Below are positions 1 to 9,208 of a DNA stretch of 64,000 nt, one piece after another. The notes below the pieces were generated by a model that made no database searches, was not told the origin of the DNA, and saw only the letters and a program-made list of their open reading frames with translations. How positions within the stretch are numbered: position 1 is the first letter of the stretch; the number at the start of each line of letters is the position of its first letter. This stretch comes from Psilocybe azurescens. Lineage: Eukaryota > Basidiomycota > Agaricomycetes > Agaricales > Agrocybaceae. Where the stretch lies: NCBI GenBank assembly GCA_023853785.1, contig JAJIRX010000712.1, positions 1 to 64,000 on the forward strand. The letters are read 5' to 3'. A program made the position numbers and the translations under genes.

Positions 1-2121
1 GGATTGCTAGAATCAATAGCAAACTGGTGATCCTCGAAAAGAGCTTTGAATCGATCGTCCTTGACATCCACGACAAAATCTTCCTGAGCTTCATTATCAT
101 CTTCGACTTTACCCTTTCTTCCCTTTCTCCTCTTCTTCTGCTTTTCGGATTTGATGATAGACTTGAGATTGAAATGCTTGGGTTCGATATTAGGATCATC
201 TGAGGCGACAAGTAGAGCCAATTCCTTTGCTGTAGCTTCACTCCGGGTTGCAGGAGCGGTCTCGCTCTCGATCGCCTTCCTGCTTTTCTTCGTCTTTCCA
301 TTCGACTTCACCGCCGGCTTGTCTTCGATATCTCCATCACTACCCGCCTCAAAGAACTCGTCATCCAATGCCTTCTCCTTAGTCGGCTCAACCTCCTTCA
401 CTTCGTCTTTCCTCTTCTTCCTCTTCTCCCTCATCTTCCGCTGATATTTCTCCAGCGTCGTTTCATTCTCCTCGTCCTTCTTCCCGCTTAGACCCGGGGT
501 GAACGTGATCTCCATGTCAACATCGTCCTTAGCCCCGCCGTCATCCCCCATCCCTCAGGAATGGCTTCATCATTTCCTCCCAGAAGTAGCGACCTCAATT
601 TATCCCTCGACACCTTTCTGTCCTTCTTTTTCTTGACAGCCGCAGGCTCTTCACCTTCTGACTCGGACGAGGTGTTGGCAATGTACGCTCTGAAATCTGA
701 CTCTTCGATTTCTTTGCGTGTGAGTGCACGTCGTGTGATCTGACTGCGTTCAGGGTCGTCTTCGTCCCATGTGAGCTTAACTTTCGAATGTCGGAGAGCC
801 TGTTTTGTTCTGTGAGTTGGGCAAAAATAATCAATGTAATATAAATACATACATCTGTAACGAACTCGACGGCTTTGTATGTTGAATTGACTTCGTCGGT
901 AGCTTCGTCTCTGTATTCACCCGTGTAAGTTTATGAGTTGCACAAAAATAGGGAGACCAATATACCGAGGCTCGTTGTCGAAGGTCATGTCGTCGGGGAC
1001 AAAGCTCATGTCAAACACGTTAGCAGAACGCTCTAGTTCTGTGCCCTCCAGTTCGTTGTATATATGGGAAGCTGCGTCCACAGTGTCGCAAGTTACAACA
1101 GCATAAAAATATCTTATGGGCCAATAGCTCGATAAGAGATTCCTAACACAATTGAAAGGACGCACCGTAGTCTTTCGAGTTGGTATTTTCGCAACGCATC
1201 TTCATCGTATTCATTTTCTCCGCCGACCTCAAACACAGTCTTTTCGTTTATATCATCGACGTCCAGATCTTTCTTTTGAATATTTCTGGTGGTGGACCTT
1301 CCGTTTCCTCTCGTTGCATCCTCTCTTTCCCGAAATCACTGGGGTAGACACGGACACTGAGCACCTTTCCTCGGACGACATTCACCTGGCCTGCGGTATC
1401 TCCCCGTTTGTTGTTCTTTCGGTCCTTAGTTTTCTCCGGCATTGTCGCTGCAGACGCACCCACGACGGGGGCGGTGGGGAGACAAGGGATGCACAGATCT
1501 TGTACAGGTGACTCGCCCGGACATGGTCCCAGTCCAAGTTGACTATGGCTAGTCTGCAGGACCGCGTCCCGTCCACCTGCTCTTCCTCCTCCTCCTCATC
1601 TTGGTGAGTTTTGGCATAATTTGCAGCTTGCGCTTCGAGGTCCTCAAAATGATCTTCGTCGAGATCAATGTCTGCGTCCTCGTCTGGAACTGCTATTGGG
1701 CGAGATGAGTCTCTGCCCAACGTAACGAAGCCGCCGTCTTCCTCGTCCGAATCTTTATCCTCCTCGATTTCTTCCTCGTCCGAAGACTCCAGGAGGACTT
1801 CTCCACGCGCCAAATCAGGTTTCCGCGGTGCGTCTTCCTCTTCGGCATCACCTTCCAAGCGGTAAAATCGTTTCAAGTCATCCTGATCATGGGTGTCAGA
1901 GATGGGCCGCCCGTACTTGTCGACTTTGCGACCCGCTGCGTATAACCATCAGTAAACTGTCCGGCTTTAAAGTAAAGGCGATGGTGTGACTTGCCATTCT
2001 TTTTCTTGTCCTTTTCAAAGACGCTCTTGAAGCGTTCGTCTATAACAACCTTGTTATTCTTGGTTTTGGGACGACGAAAGCGAGGATCTGACTTAAGCCT
2101 AGCGAAGCGTGGATCCGACAT
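1..2121 (-). CDS. ESF1: ESF1-like pre-rRNA processing protein (3' end outside window)
   Basis: Nucleolar factor of 18S rRNA maturation in the small-subunit processome. The start at 2121 gives MSDPRFARLKSDPRF, the characteristic ESF1 N-terminus. It is followed by a VDKYGRPI segment, an acidic Asp/Glu-rich block (about 1640-1860), the conserved CRLAIVNLDWDHVRASHLY segment, further acidic and Lys-rich tracts, and the C-terminal VDVKDDRF..FAID signature at the window edge. Several short introns split it; the stop lies before base 1. A one-base break at a five-C run (545-549) shifts the frame between IPEGWG and the following DDGG segment; this matches homopolymer deletions seen in many other genes here and is probably a sequencing error. 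It is divergent from the repeat-peptide gene at 2542, sharing a promoter of about 420 bp. Identification is strong from the conserved ends. Confidence 0.88.
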
Positions 2122-2541
2122 GGTATTGGATAGGCCGGCTTGAGAAATAAGATGATGTCCAATCAGGACAGTGAACAGTTACACTTAAAGAACACCGAGT
2201 TGCCAACCAGAGACTGTAAAAATATAATGGTCACGTGTGCTAATATTGGAAGGTTGTCGCGGTTGGTTGCGGTGCGACCATCACTCGAAGAGAATGTTAC
2301 ATCAGTGTGCGGACAGCTCTCTTATATAGCTTCCTTCTCACTCTTTTTCCTTCCTTCCGTTTCCCTTCCTTTTCCTTTCCTTCCTTCCTGTAAGTTTTTC
2401 CTCCGATTGTAATCTCTATCACTTATTTATCTGTCTTTTCTAGTTCTTCTTCTTCGTTCTAGCCCAGGCCGCAGGCGCGCCCTATCCGTCTTCACCTTGC
2501 AACTTTCACTTTCGTTTTTTTCGCCACTACACATTCTCAAC

Positions 2542-3642
2542 ATGCTTACGCGCGGAGCCCTCTTCTCTCTCTTGGTGGTTTTCCTGACTGGTCAGGTCAT
2601 GGCAGTTCCCATGCCCATGCCGATGAAGGTCAGTTTTGAATCACGATAGTTTTCACATTGGCATCTGATATCAGCCTTCAATAGCTCTCCATGAGAGGGG
2701 TAGCCCAGCGCTCCCCTGAACCATTGAAGACGATTCCAGTTTACCGCCGGGCTATTAACACGATCCCTGCCGAAGAGGCGACCAAAGCGCCCCAGGGAGT
2801 GATTCAGCCCTACAGGCGTGCTGTCAACACCATTCCCGAGGAGGAATCGACCAAAGCACCCCAAGGTGTAATTCAACCCTACAGGCGTGCTGTTAACACC
2901 ATTCCTGAGGAGGAATCGACAAAAGCACCCCAGGAGTGATCCAACCCTACAGGCGTGCTGTCAACACCATTCCTGAGGAGGAATCGACAAAAGCACCCCA
3001 AGGTGTTATTCAACCCTACAAGCGCGCTGTCAATACCATTCCTGAGGAGGAATCGACGAAAGCACCCCAAGGTGTTATTCAACCCTACAGGCGTGCTGTC
3101 AACACCATTCCTGAGGAGGAATCGACCAAGGCTCCCCAAGGTGTTATTCAGCCCTACAAGCGCGCTGTCAATACCATTCCTGAGGAGGAATCGACGAAAG
3201 CACCCCAAGGTGTTATTCAACCCTACAGGCGTGCTGTCAACACCATTCCTGAGGAGGAATCGACCAAGGCGCCACAGGGAGTTATCCAGCCATACAAGCG
3301 TGCAGTGAATACCATCCCCGAGGAGGAGTCGACGAAAGCCCCCAGGGAGTGATCCAGCCATACAAGCGTGCAGTGAACACTATTCCTGAGGAAGAGTCCA
3401 CAAAAGCGCCCCAAGGAGTCATTCAACCTTACAAGCGTGCAGTGAACACTATTCCCGAGGAAGAATCGACAAAAGCGCCCCAAGGAGTCATTCAACCTTA
3501 CAAGCGAGCAATCAACACCATCCCCGCTGAGGAGGCAACCAAGGCCCCGCAAGGTGTAATCCAACCCTACAAGCGTGCGATCAACACCATCCCTGCCGAG
3601 GAGGCAACCAAGGCACCCCAGGGAGTCATTCAGCCTTATTGA
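2542..3642 (+). CDS. Secreted kexin-processed repeat peptide precursor (KEP-type), 13 repeat units
   Basis: Precursor of about 320 residues. Exon 1 (2542-2628) encodes a 29-residue signal peptide (MLTRGALFSLLVVFLTGQVM, then AVPMPMPMK); a 56 bp intron (2629-2684) follows. Exon 2 has a short leader ending VYRR, then 13 tandem 21-residue peptides, A(V/I)NTIP(E/A)EE(S/A)TKAPQ followed by GVIQPY, each separated by KR or RR. The last unit ends in PY just before the TGA. Dibasic spacing implies cleavage by kexin in the Golgi and basic-residue trimming, releasing up to 13 near-identical secreted peptides. As read the frame breaks twice (near 2934 and 3343), at the same C-run of the unit. The span 2751-3639 is 889 nt, exactly 13x69 minus the missing final dibasic codons minus two bases, so the breaks are single-base losses. 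No UstY-type maturation gene is adjacent. The peptide's function is unknown to me. Confidence 0.85.
2751..3639 (+). repeat. Coding tandem repeat, 13 x 69 bp
   Basis: In-frame 69 bp minisatellite inside the peptide precursor gene. Units 1, 12 and 13 encode the AINTIPAEEATKAPQ variant; units 2-11 encode AVNTIPEEESTKAPQ. Dibasic spacers vary between RR and KR. The absence of stops in several frames produces long antisense ORFs that are artefacts of the repeat. Confidence 0.95.
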
Positions 3643-4233
3643 TTGATTCATGGTGAGCTGATTCACTGTTAGTCAATTGATGATTGCTCATTAAAACATC
3701 TATGGAACAGCCTTGGGTGGTTGGCTGGTTGCGGTTTTATGCCTCGTGTTTTGCATGTGCTTTGAGGATGTTATTTTATTAGTGTACACCAGTTGCATAT
3801 TGGCGTAGACCGTCGTTCATATGATAGTTGTGGCTTTTTTTAAATACATGAATCGGATTGGTTGGAATTGGATGAGTGAATGGCAGTGCCCCGGTCATAA
3901 AGAGAGAAGTACAAGGTGAGGAGGATTGAAGACCCGGAGATTTATGCTCCGTGAAAGTAGGGGTCGATATATAGATCCGGTGTTGACTCGGTAATTGGAT
4001 CGGACCACAGCCTTTGTCGAGTAGTTTCAATTTGTGTTTGTAGTTGTGATTGATTGTGCATCCAGTTGCAGAGCCTTTGCCGCTGCGCCTACAGTTGTTT
4101 CCAGGCAACCATGTAGGTACTCCCCTATAAATTGACATCATTTTTCTTTCTTTTGTTCTCTAGTGTCCCTTTCTCCTTTCTCCCTTCTCCTCTCTCCTCC
4201 TCTCTCCCTCTCTCTCTCCTCCTCCTCCTCGCT
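3643..4233. other. Intergenic region between repeat-peptide gene and Pro/His-rich gene
   Basis: No convincing ORF. It carries the 3' UTR of the peptide precursor and, from about 4140, a strong C/T-rich tract (tctctcctcc repeats) immediately before the ATG at 4234, typical of a fungal core promoter or leader. Confidence 0.6.
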
Positions 4234-5601
4234 ATGACTGAGTACGACTATTCTCCAGAAGCCTACGAACGCTACCTTGCTACCCAGAATCGCATCGCCA
4301 ACTGGGTCGACAACACTGAGCAGCATAGGCCCCAATTCGAGAATGCTCTCTCTAGCGTATCAGCGGGTTCTTCAAGTCGTTCTGCGCCCATGCCATACGA
4401 TGCTCATCGTCCATCAAAGCACTCCCCGGCTCCTCCATCTCCACCCCATCGCTCTCAGTACCAGCATCCCCGCCAGTTGTTCATTCATCCTCCATCTCCA
4501 GTCTCAGATTCCTCAGACGGTTATGGCCATGGCCCGGGGCCCATGCCTTTGAGCAGCCCGCCACCGATGATGATGTACCCACCTCAGCAGCCGGCTTACC
4601 TTCCGATGGGCCAGCCTATGGTGTCGCCCCTGCCGATGATGATGCACCAGTCGTACACAACTGCGCCTCACTACAAGCCTTCCCATCATCGTCATCGGTC
4701 GCCCCACTCCCACTCGAGATCGCACTCGCAACAGACTCCAGCGTACTACAGCATGGCTTCACCTCCTGTCACCTCGGGATACCAGTACCCATACCCATCA
4801 ATGACGGCAGGCGGCCACCCAGGTTATTTCATGGTGCAACCCCAGCCCCACGGGCCAAGGCCGATGCCCTCATGGTGAGTACCTCTCCCCATAAATTTTC
4901 CCTTCTTTACTCCATGTCCACCCTTTTCAAAAAAAAACATCATTCTTACTCTCTTCTCCTTATTTTTTTCTCCTAGTATCTCTCCTAAAACCTCCATTCT
5001 TGCTGAAACTGCCTCTTTTGTGCATCTCCGGCTCTCTTATCGGTCCACAACATTGCGTTCTTTAATCTGAACACATGTAGTCGAATCTCGCTGAGCCACT
5101 CTCGCTTCGGCACCGCCCAATTTGTCGTCCTTCCCTGTGCTTCCCACTCCCGCAGGGCCTCCAAACTCGGGTGGTTATTTTCAACCGCACGCCACGTTAG
5201 GTGGATCCAACTCCGCATTCGCTTTTTTGCGTCTACACCCCATACCCCTCTCTCCACAGGGTGTGGACGCGTGTTCCTACGGTGTAGCGTCCCCATCGCA
5301 TTCCGTCGTATCAGGATCTACAGACACCGTCAGCGTGACATCATCAACGCAACGGCATTACTTCCCTAGTATACCGCAGTATCAGGGAATAGACTCAGCC
5401 ATGGCGTCTCCTCCATATCTGCCCGATCCATCGCAGTCCAGGGAGCCGCTTCTGGTGCCACAGAACCTTCATCGGCGGGTGTATGATATCAAGTCTGGCC
5501 ATAAACATTATTTCCGACGGAGCGTCGGGCAATTAATGGCTTCAGATGCTCACCATCGTGACTTCAACGCAAACAACCGGAACGGGGTCATGATGAAATA
5601 A
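4234..5601 (+). CDS. Pro/His/Ser-rich low-complexity protein of unknown function
   Basis: I do not recognise a family. The first coding block (4234-4874) starts MTEYDYSPEAYERYLATQNR and is rich in Pro, Ser, His, Met and Tyr, with PPPMMMYPPQQ- and HHRHRSPHSHSRS-like stretches, so it is probably largely disordered. Its stop at 4876 overlaps a consensus donor (gtgagt at 4875), so an intron is likely. The second block, open from about 5095 to 5601, has similar composition and ends with a more ordered, basic segment containing HRRVYDIKSGHKHYFRR. Acceptor choice is unresolved: the tag at 5078-5080 and the gcag at 5152-5155 both leave the wrong phase, consistent with a further small exon or a one-base sequence error. 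A pyrimidine-rich leader precedes the ATG. Both blocks are treated as one gene by inference. Confidence 0.55.
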
Positions 5602-6030
5602 AACTTCATCGAACTCTTTATCTCACTCAGGTCCCCCTCTGCACCTTGCACTAAATTTTCATCTGACTCGATTTAGAGCTTCGCTTAGAAAAAGCATGTG
5701 CCCACCGGATAATCCATTACATACAATTCATCATACACTGCAATTTTTTCTCGTTCCTCATACACATTTTATCATACATACCACGTTATTGTACCATGTT
5801 GTACGATCACCATCAGTCGAGCAGGCAAAAGTAGCCTCATTTTTCTTACATTTTCATCTTGTGTGAATCAGAATTGCAGTGGTGGACTGAACTAAAGTGA
5901 GTAGAAACCATGTCCAATGCGATCCTTTGAAGCGTTAGGACGAAAATGTTCAGAATATAATATATAGATACAGTCAAGTACATGTGTGTCAAGATATGCA
6001 ACCTTTCTTCAACGAACAATCCTCAGTGTT

Positions 6031-8236
6031 CTAGTCACGATAGCGCCACACCCACACACCTCCCTTTGTGCCCACACCCACAACAACCTGGCCATTCATA
6101 CCCACAGCGCAATTCTCCAACGTCTCGCCGCCTAAATGTCTCCTGTCAATACTAATCGTGCGGCAGTTTATACCTGGTGGAGTGATTTCCACCCCTTTCG
6201 CGCCGACAGGCTCATCATTGACTTCATCTTCAAATATAGCCTCCTCAGCGTCGTTGTCGTCATCTTCTCCTTCTGCGGTGTTTGATCCTGCAAGATGTAA
6301 TCGCCCGGCAGCGTCAGCCAGAGAAGTCCTATTTCCAGTACGGACCTCTGGATCTCCCAGGAGTTTTTTCTCCGATATACATTGAAATGGAGGGCGCGGT
6401 CGTGATTGCATGTATGTCACAGGTAGCAAGCTGATTGATGTTTCTCCAGGATACAGGTATGATATAAGAGGGTCGTGGGTTTGAGATTGGAAAAGGCTGA
6501 GGCTGGGGTTATATACTGATTAGGCACATCGGGGAATCTATGGATTGAAACTATCTTGAGAGATCCTGCATTGTTGGTATGTCAGATTTTTTACATTTGT
6601 TGACAGAGTAGGTAGGGCTATTTTACCACTTTCTTGATAATCCTGTGTGTAAAATAGGTGTTAGTAATAGATTGGCATACACACTAATAAAAAAACCTAC
6701 TAATGAGCAACCTCTGAAGCCATGAGTGTTTCGTTCATGTCCTGCAGGAAAGAATCGATCCAGGCCGAGCCATCGCCACACAATTAGTTCTCCCGCTTCG
6801 AGGTATGTTGTTTTGTCGTCTGTCTTATCCGGAAATCGGCGCATTATCGCAGGCGCGCTGTGGGTCAGCAAGAGGTCGCTGTCTAGCCTGATGGTTTCCG
6901 GTCAGCATTTGCCAACAACAAGTGGTAAGTTCACGTACCATGAAATCGATAAGACACGAGATTTATGTACCATACTGCTGCTGAGCAATGGTTTATCCTC
7001 CCTATTAATCTCAATCTCTGAGGTAGACCTCACAGGCCATATCTTTACTGTTCTATCCATCTAAGCAGAAGATGAGGTGCGGCATTAGAACAACATGTTG
7101 AAAATAGGCTTACTCCGCAAGTGGCGAGGAGTGGGTGGGTCGGGTGGAAAGCCTGCACGAGAGTGCTCGTCAGGGACCTCTGCAACGTGCGTTACATTAA
7201 ATTGTCTTACGGAAGCTAGGACTGCAGAGTTGTGACCCGCTGATCTTCCACCTAATAAAACAGAAACACATCTGCCCGTACCGCCTCCTTCACGCTCGCC
7301 GGTTCCTTGAAGCACTGAGAAGGGCAGGCGAAGCCCATGCGCTGCTCCTGCTAAACTGGGCCCTTTGCCTGGTGGCCATGGAGGATTCGGGACTCCCGAC
7401 CACGACCATTTATCATTCTTGTTGCTACCCACGGGAAGCATCTCAAATGTTGCAGGAAGGCCAAGGTCGTATATCCGAGTTGTAAAATCCCTCGATGTTG
7501 TACAAAAGAGGTGTGGAGTAGTCGGGTGAACAGAGATAGAAGTTATCGCCTGGAAATTGTCAGCCCTTCGATTACACAAGACAAAGTGATTGACTTACAC
7601 CACCATGGCCGCGAATACATCCAGAGATGCCCTTTTGGACGACACTATAGATAAAGATCAAACTCCCTCGCGAAAATATGACAAGAGGGTGGTAAGGTGC
7701 CTCCTTTGCCAGACCCCATGCAACACACATCTTATCAGCAGCCAGGACTTTTTGCTTATCCTGGTAGACAGAAATTATAGACCCCACGTAATATCAAGAC
7801 CTTTGAATGGACAAAGTAGCGACTTACCTTAAGAATCGTACACAACGGCTGTTGTACCTTATGTGTAAAGCAAATATATAGATTAAAGTCTGAGCCGACC
7901 GCAACAGAGTCCCAGAACTCAGAGACAACTTCTTTCTTCCATTTCGTGACGTTTTCTTCGATATTGAGGGCGCCTCCCCATAGCTTGGACAAGGATTCAT
8001 CATCCCATGGAAATATAGCTAGACAGTGAAGGGAAAGATCGCTGCCATCATCAAGCTAAACAGTCGATTATTATATTCATTGTAAAGCTGTTACTAAGAA
8101 AGTTGATACCGACAAGTAATTTCCTAACAAGTTTGAAGGGCGGAGGTGTTTCTGGATCTTTGTTCCACCAGGGCACCCGTTCCTCCCCCTTCGGCTGGTT
8201 TACGTTCAAGTGGTCATTGTAGTGAACTCGGGGCAT
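6031..8236 (-). CDS. EED/ESC-like WD40 protein (candidate PRC2 subunit)
   Basis: Multi-exon WD40 protein starting MPRVHYNDHLNVNQPKGEER at 8236; an in-frame upstream ATG at 8344 is possible. The middle has GCIRGHGG joined across an intron to AITSISVHPTTPHLFCTTS and DFTTRIYDLG, a WD repeat resembling the EED/ESC histone-methyltransferase scaffold. Next come GRCVSVLLGG..GHNSAVL, then YLEAGELIVWRWLGLDRFF. The final blade ends VGVGTKGGVWVWRYRD before the TAG at 6031. A long WSGVPNPPWPPGKGP insertion and an acidic EGEDDDNDAEEAIFEDE loop interrupt the propeller. EED reads H3K27me3 and activates the SET subunit; that role is inferred from family resemblance only, and another WD40 protein is possible. 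It is divergent from the complex I gene at 8409. Confidence 0.6.
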
Positions 8237-8408
8237 TTCATAAATCCATAAGCAAAGAGAAAATATGTCCCAGGTGAAACGGACAAGCAGATGGTGGTTT
8301 ATGTTCAAAGTCGCCGTACCCGCGTCAGTGAGTTCACCGTCCAAAAAGGCAGTTGATCACAGCATAACCCGTTGGCCAATCCGCTCGCCTCCGTTCGAAA
8401 AAGCCACC
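8237..8408. promoter_or_regulatory. Divergent promoter between EED-like gene and complex I gene
   Basis: A 172 bp intergenic region separates the two start codons. The complex I ATG at 8409 sits in a strong GCCACCATG Kozak context. No TATA box was seen. Confidence 0.5.
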
Positions 8409-8992
8409 ATGTCAGAAGAAGCAGAAGTCAACACACCGGCGTTCGAGCCCAAGTCGTCAATCCAGGAAGCCTCGCGCATTGGCATGCAAGCGGCTGTAGT
8501 TGGCCTCGTTCTCAGCTCGGTCCAAAATGCCCTGGGTACGCACTCTCATGGCGCGATGGGTGTGGTGACAAGAACCGGGGCACCATTGGGTTCTTCGGTA
8601 CGTCCTGAACCCTAGTTCACCCCAGTGAAATCGTCGAATTGAATCATAAACAGCTGCCATGGGAGCCGCTTTCAAATTCACAGAAACCTACGTCGCTAAT
8701 CAGCGACAGAAGCACGATGCACTGAACGGAGCTGCTGAGGCTGCGCCGCTGGTTTTTGGCCGGTGTAAGATGTGAGTGGAATAGCGAGACTCTTGACTTC
8801 CATACAGCTTATTCCTTTTCTCTAGCGCGCTCACTTCCAATGGCAATCGGTGGTTGTGCCTTTCTGGGTGCCGCTATTGGCACATTCGACTATACAGGAC
8901 AACTGAGTGGATCGACGGAAACGAAGGACGAGAGGAGAAAGAGATTCTTCAAATCCACACCAACACCACTCGTAGAAGCCGCATCAGAGTAA
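8409..8992 (+). CDS. Complex I subunit B14.7 / NDUFA11 (Tim17-like family)
   Basis: Accessory membrane subunit of mitochondrial NADH:ubiquinone oxidoreductase. The start gives MSEEAEVNTPAFEPKSSIQE, then GLVLSSVQNALGTHSHGAMG, a TRTG...GTIGFF segment, AAMGAAFKFTETYVANQRQ, KHDALNGAA, and the final exon RSLPMAIGGCAFLGAAIGTF followed by DYTGQL; the stop is at 8990-8992. Gly-rich hydrophobic helices match this family. Introns follow 8597 and about 8761. As read, three single-base losses disturb the family sequence: the G run 8577-8580, near 8737 (GGA read as GA), and the T run 8753-8757. Together they restore the net frame. Because the protein is essential in aerobic fungi, sequencing error is more likely than a pseudogene. 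Confidence 0.85.
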
Positions 8993-9208
8993 TTGACCAC
9001 ATTTTAAAATCCATTTACTTTCTAGACTTGATTGTGCAAAATGGAAATATATATCAGGTAAATGGCAACTACAAGTGCGACTATTACTGTGCAAGCATTT
9101 TATTTAAATATGTAAATAATGTATTCGAGGAGGCAGGCATTCACCAAGGTAATGACAGTATGGTACAGGTTAGTTGTAGGAGGGATGTCCACTTTCATGG
9201 TTGTATCG
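8993..9208. other. Convergent intergenic region
   Basis: About 215 bp between the 3' ends of the complex I and Rap1-like genes. It is AT-rich and presumably holds overlapping 3' UTR and polyadenylation signals; nothing else was seen. Confidence 0.5.

Noticed and set aside
2751..3639. CRISPR-like direct repeat array
   Set aside because: Units are contiguous, coding and without unique spacers, in a eukaryotic genome.
2542..3642. Alpha-factor-type mating pheromone
   Set aside because: Architecture matches, but basidiomycete pheromones are CAAX-prenylated and no receptor or homeodomain mating genes are nearby.
2592..3666. Three long antisense ORFs opposite the repeat-peptide gene, with their own Gly/Leu/Arg repeats
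   Set aside because: They are the mirror of a 69 bp in-frame repeat lacking stops in several frames; the plus strand has the signal peptide, intron and dibasic logic.
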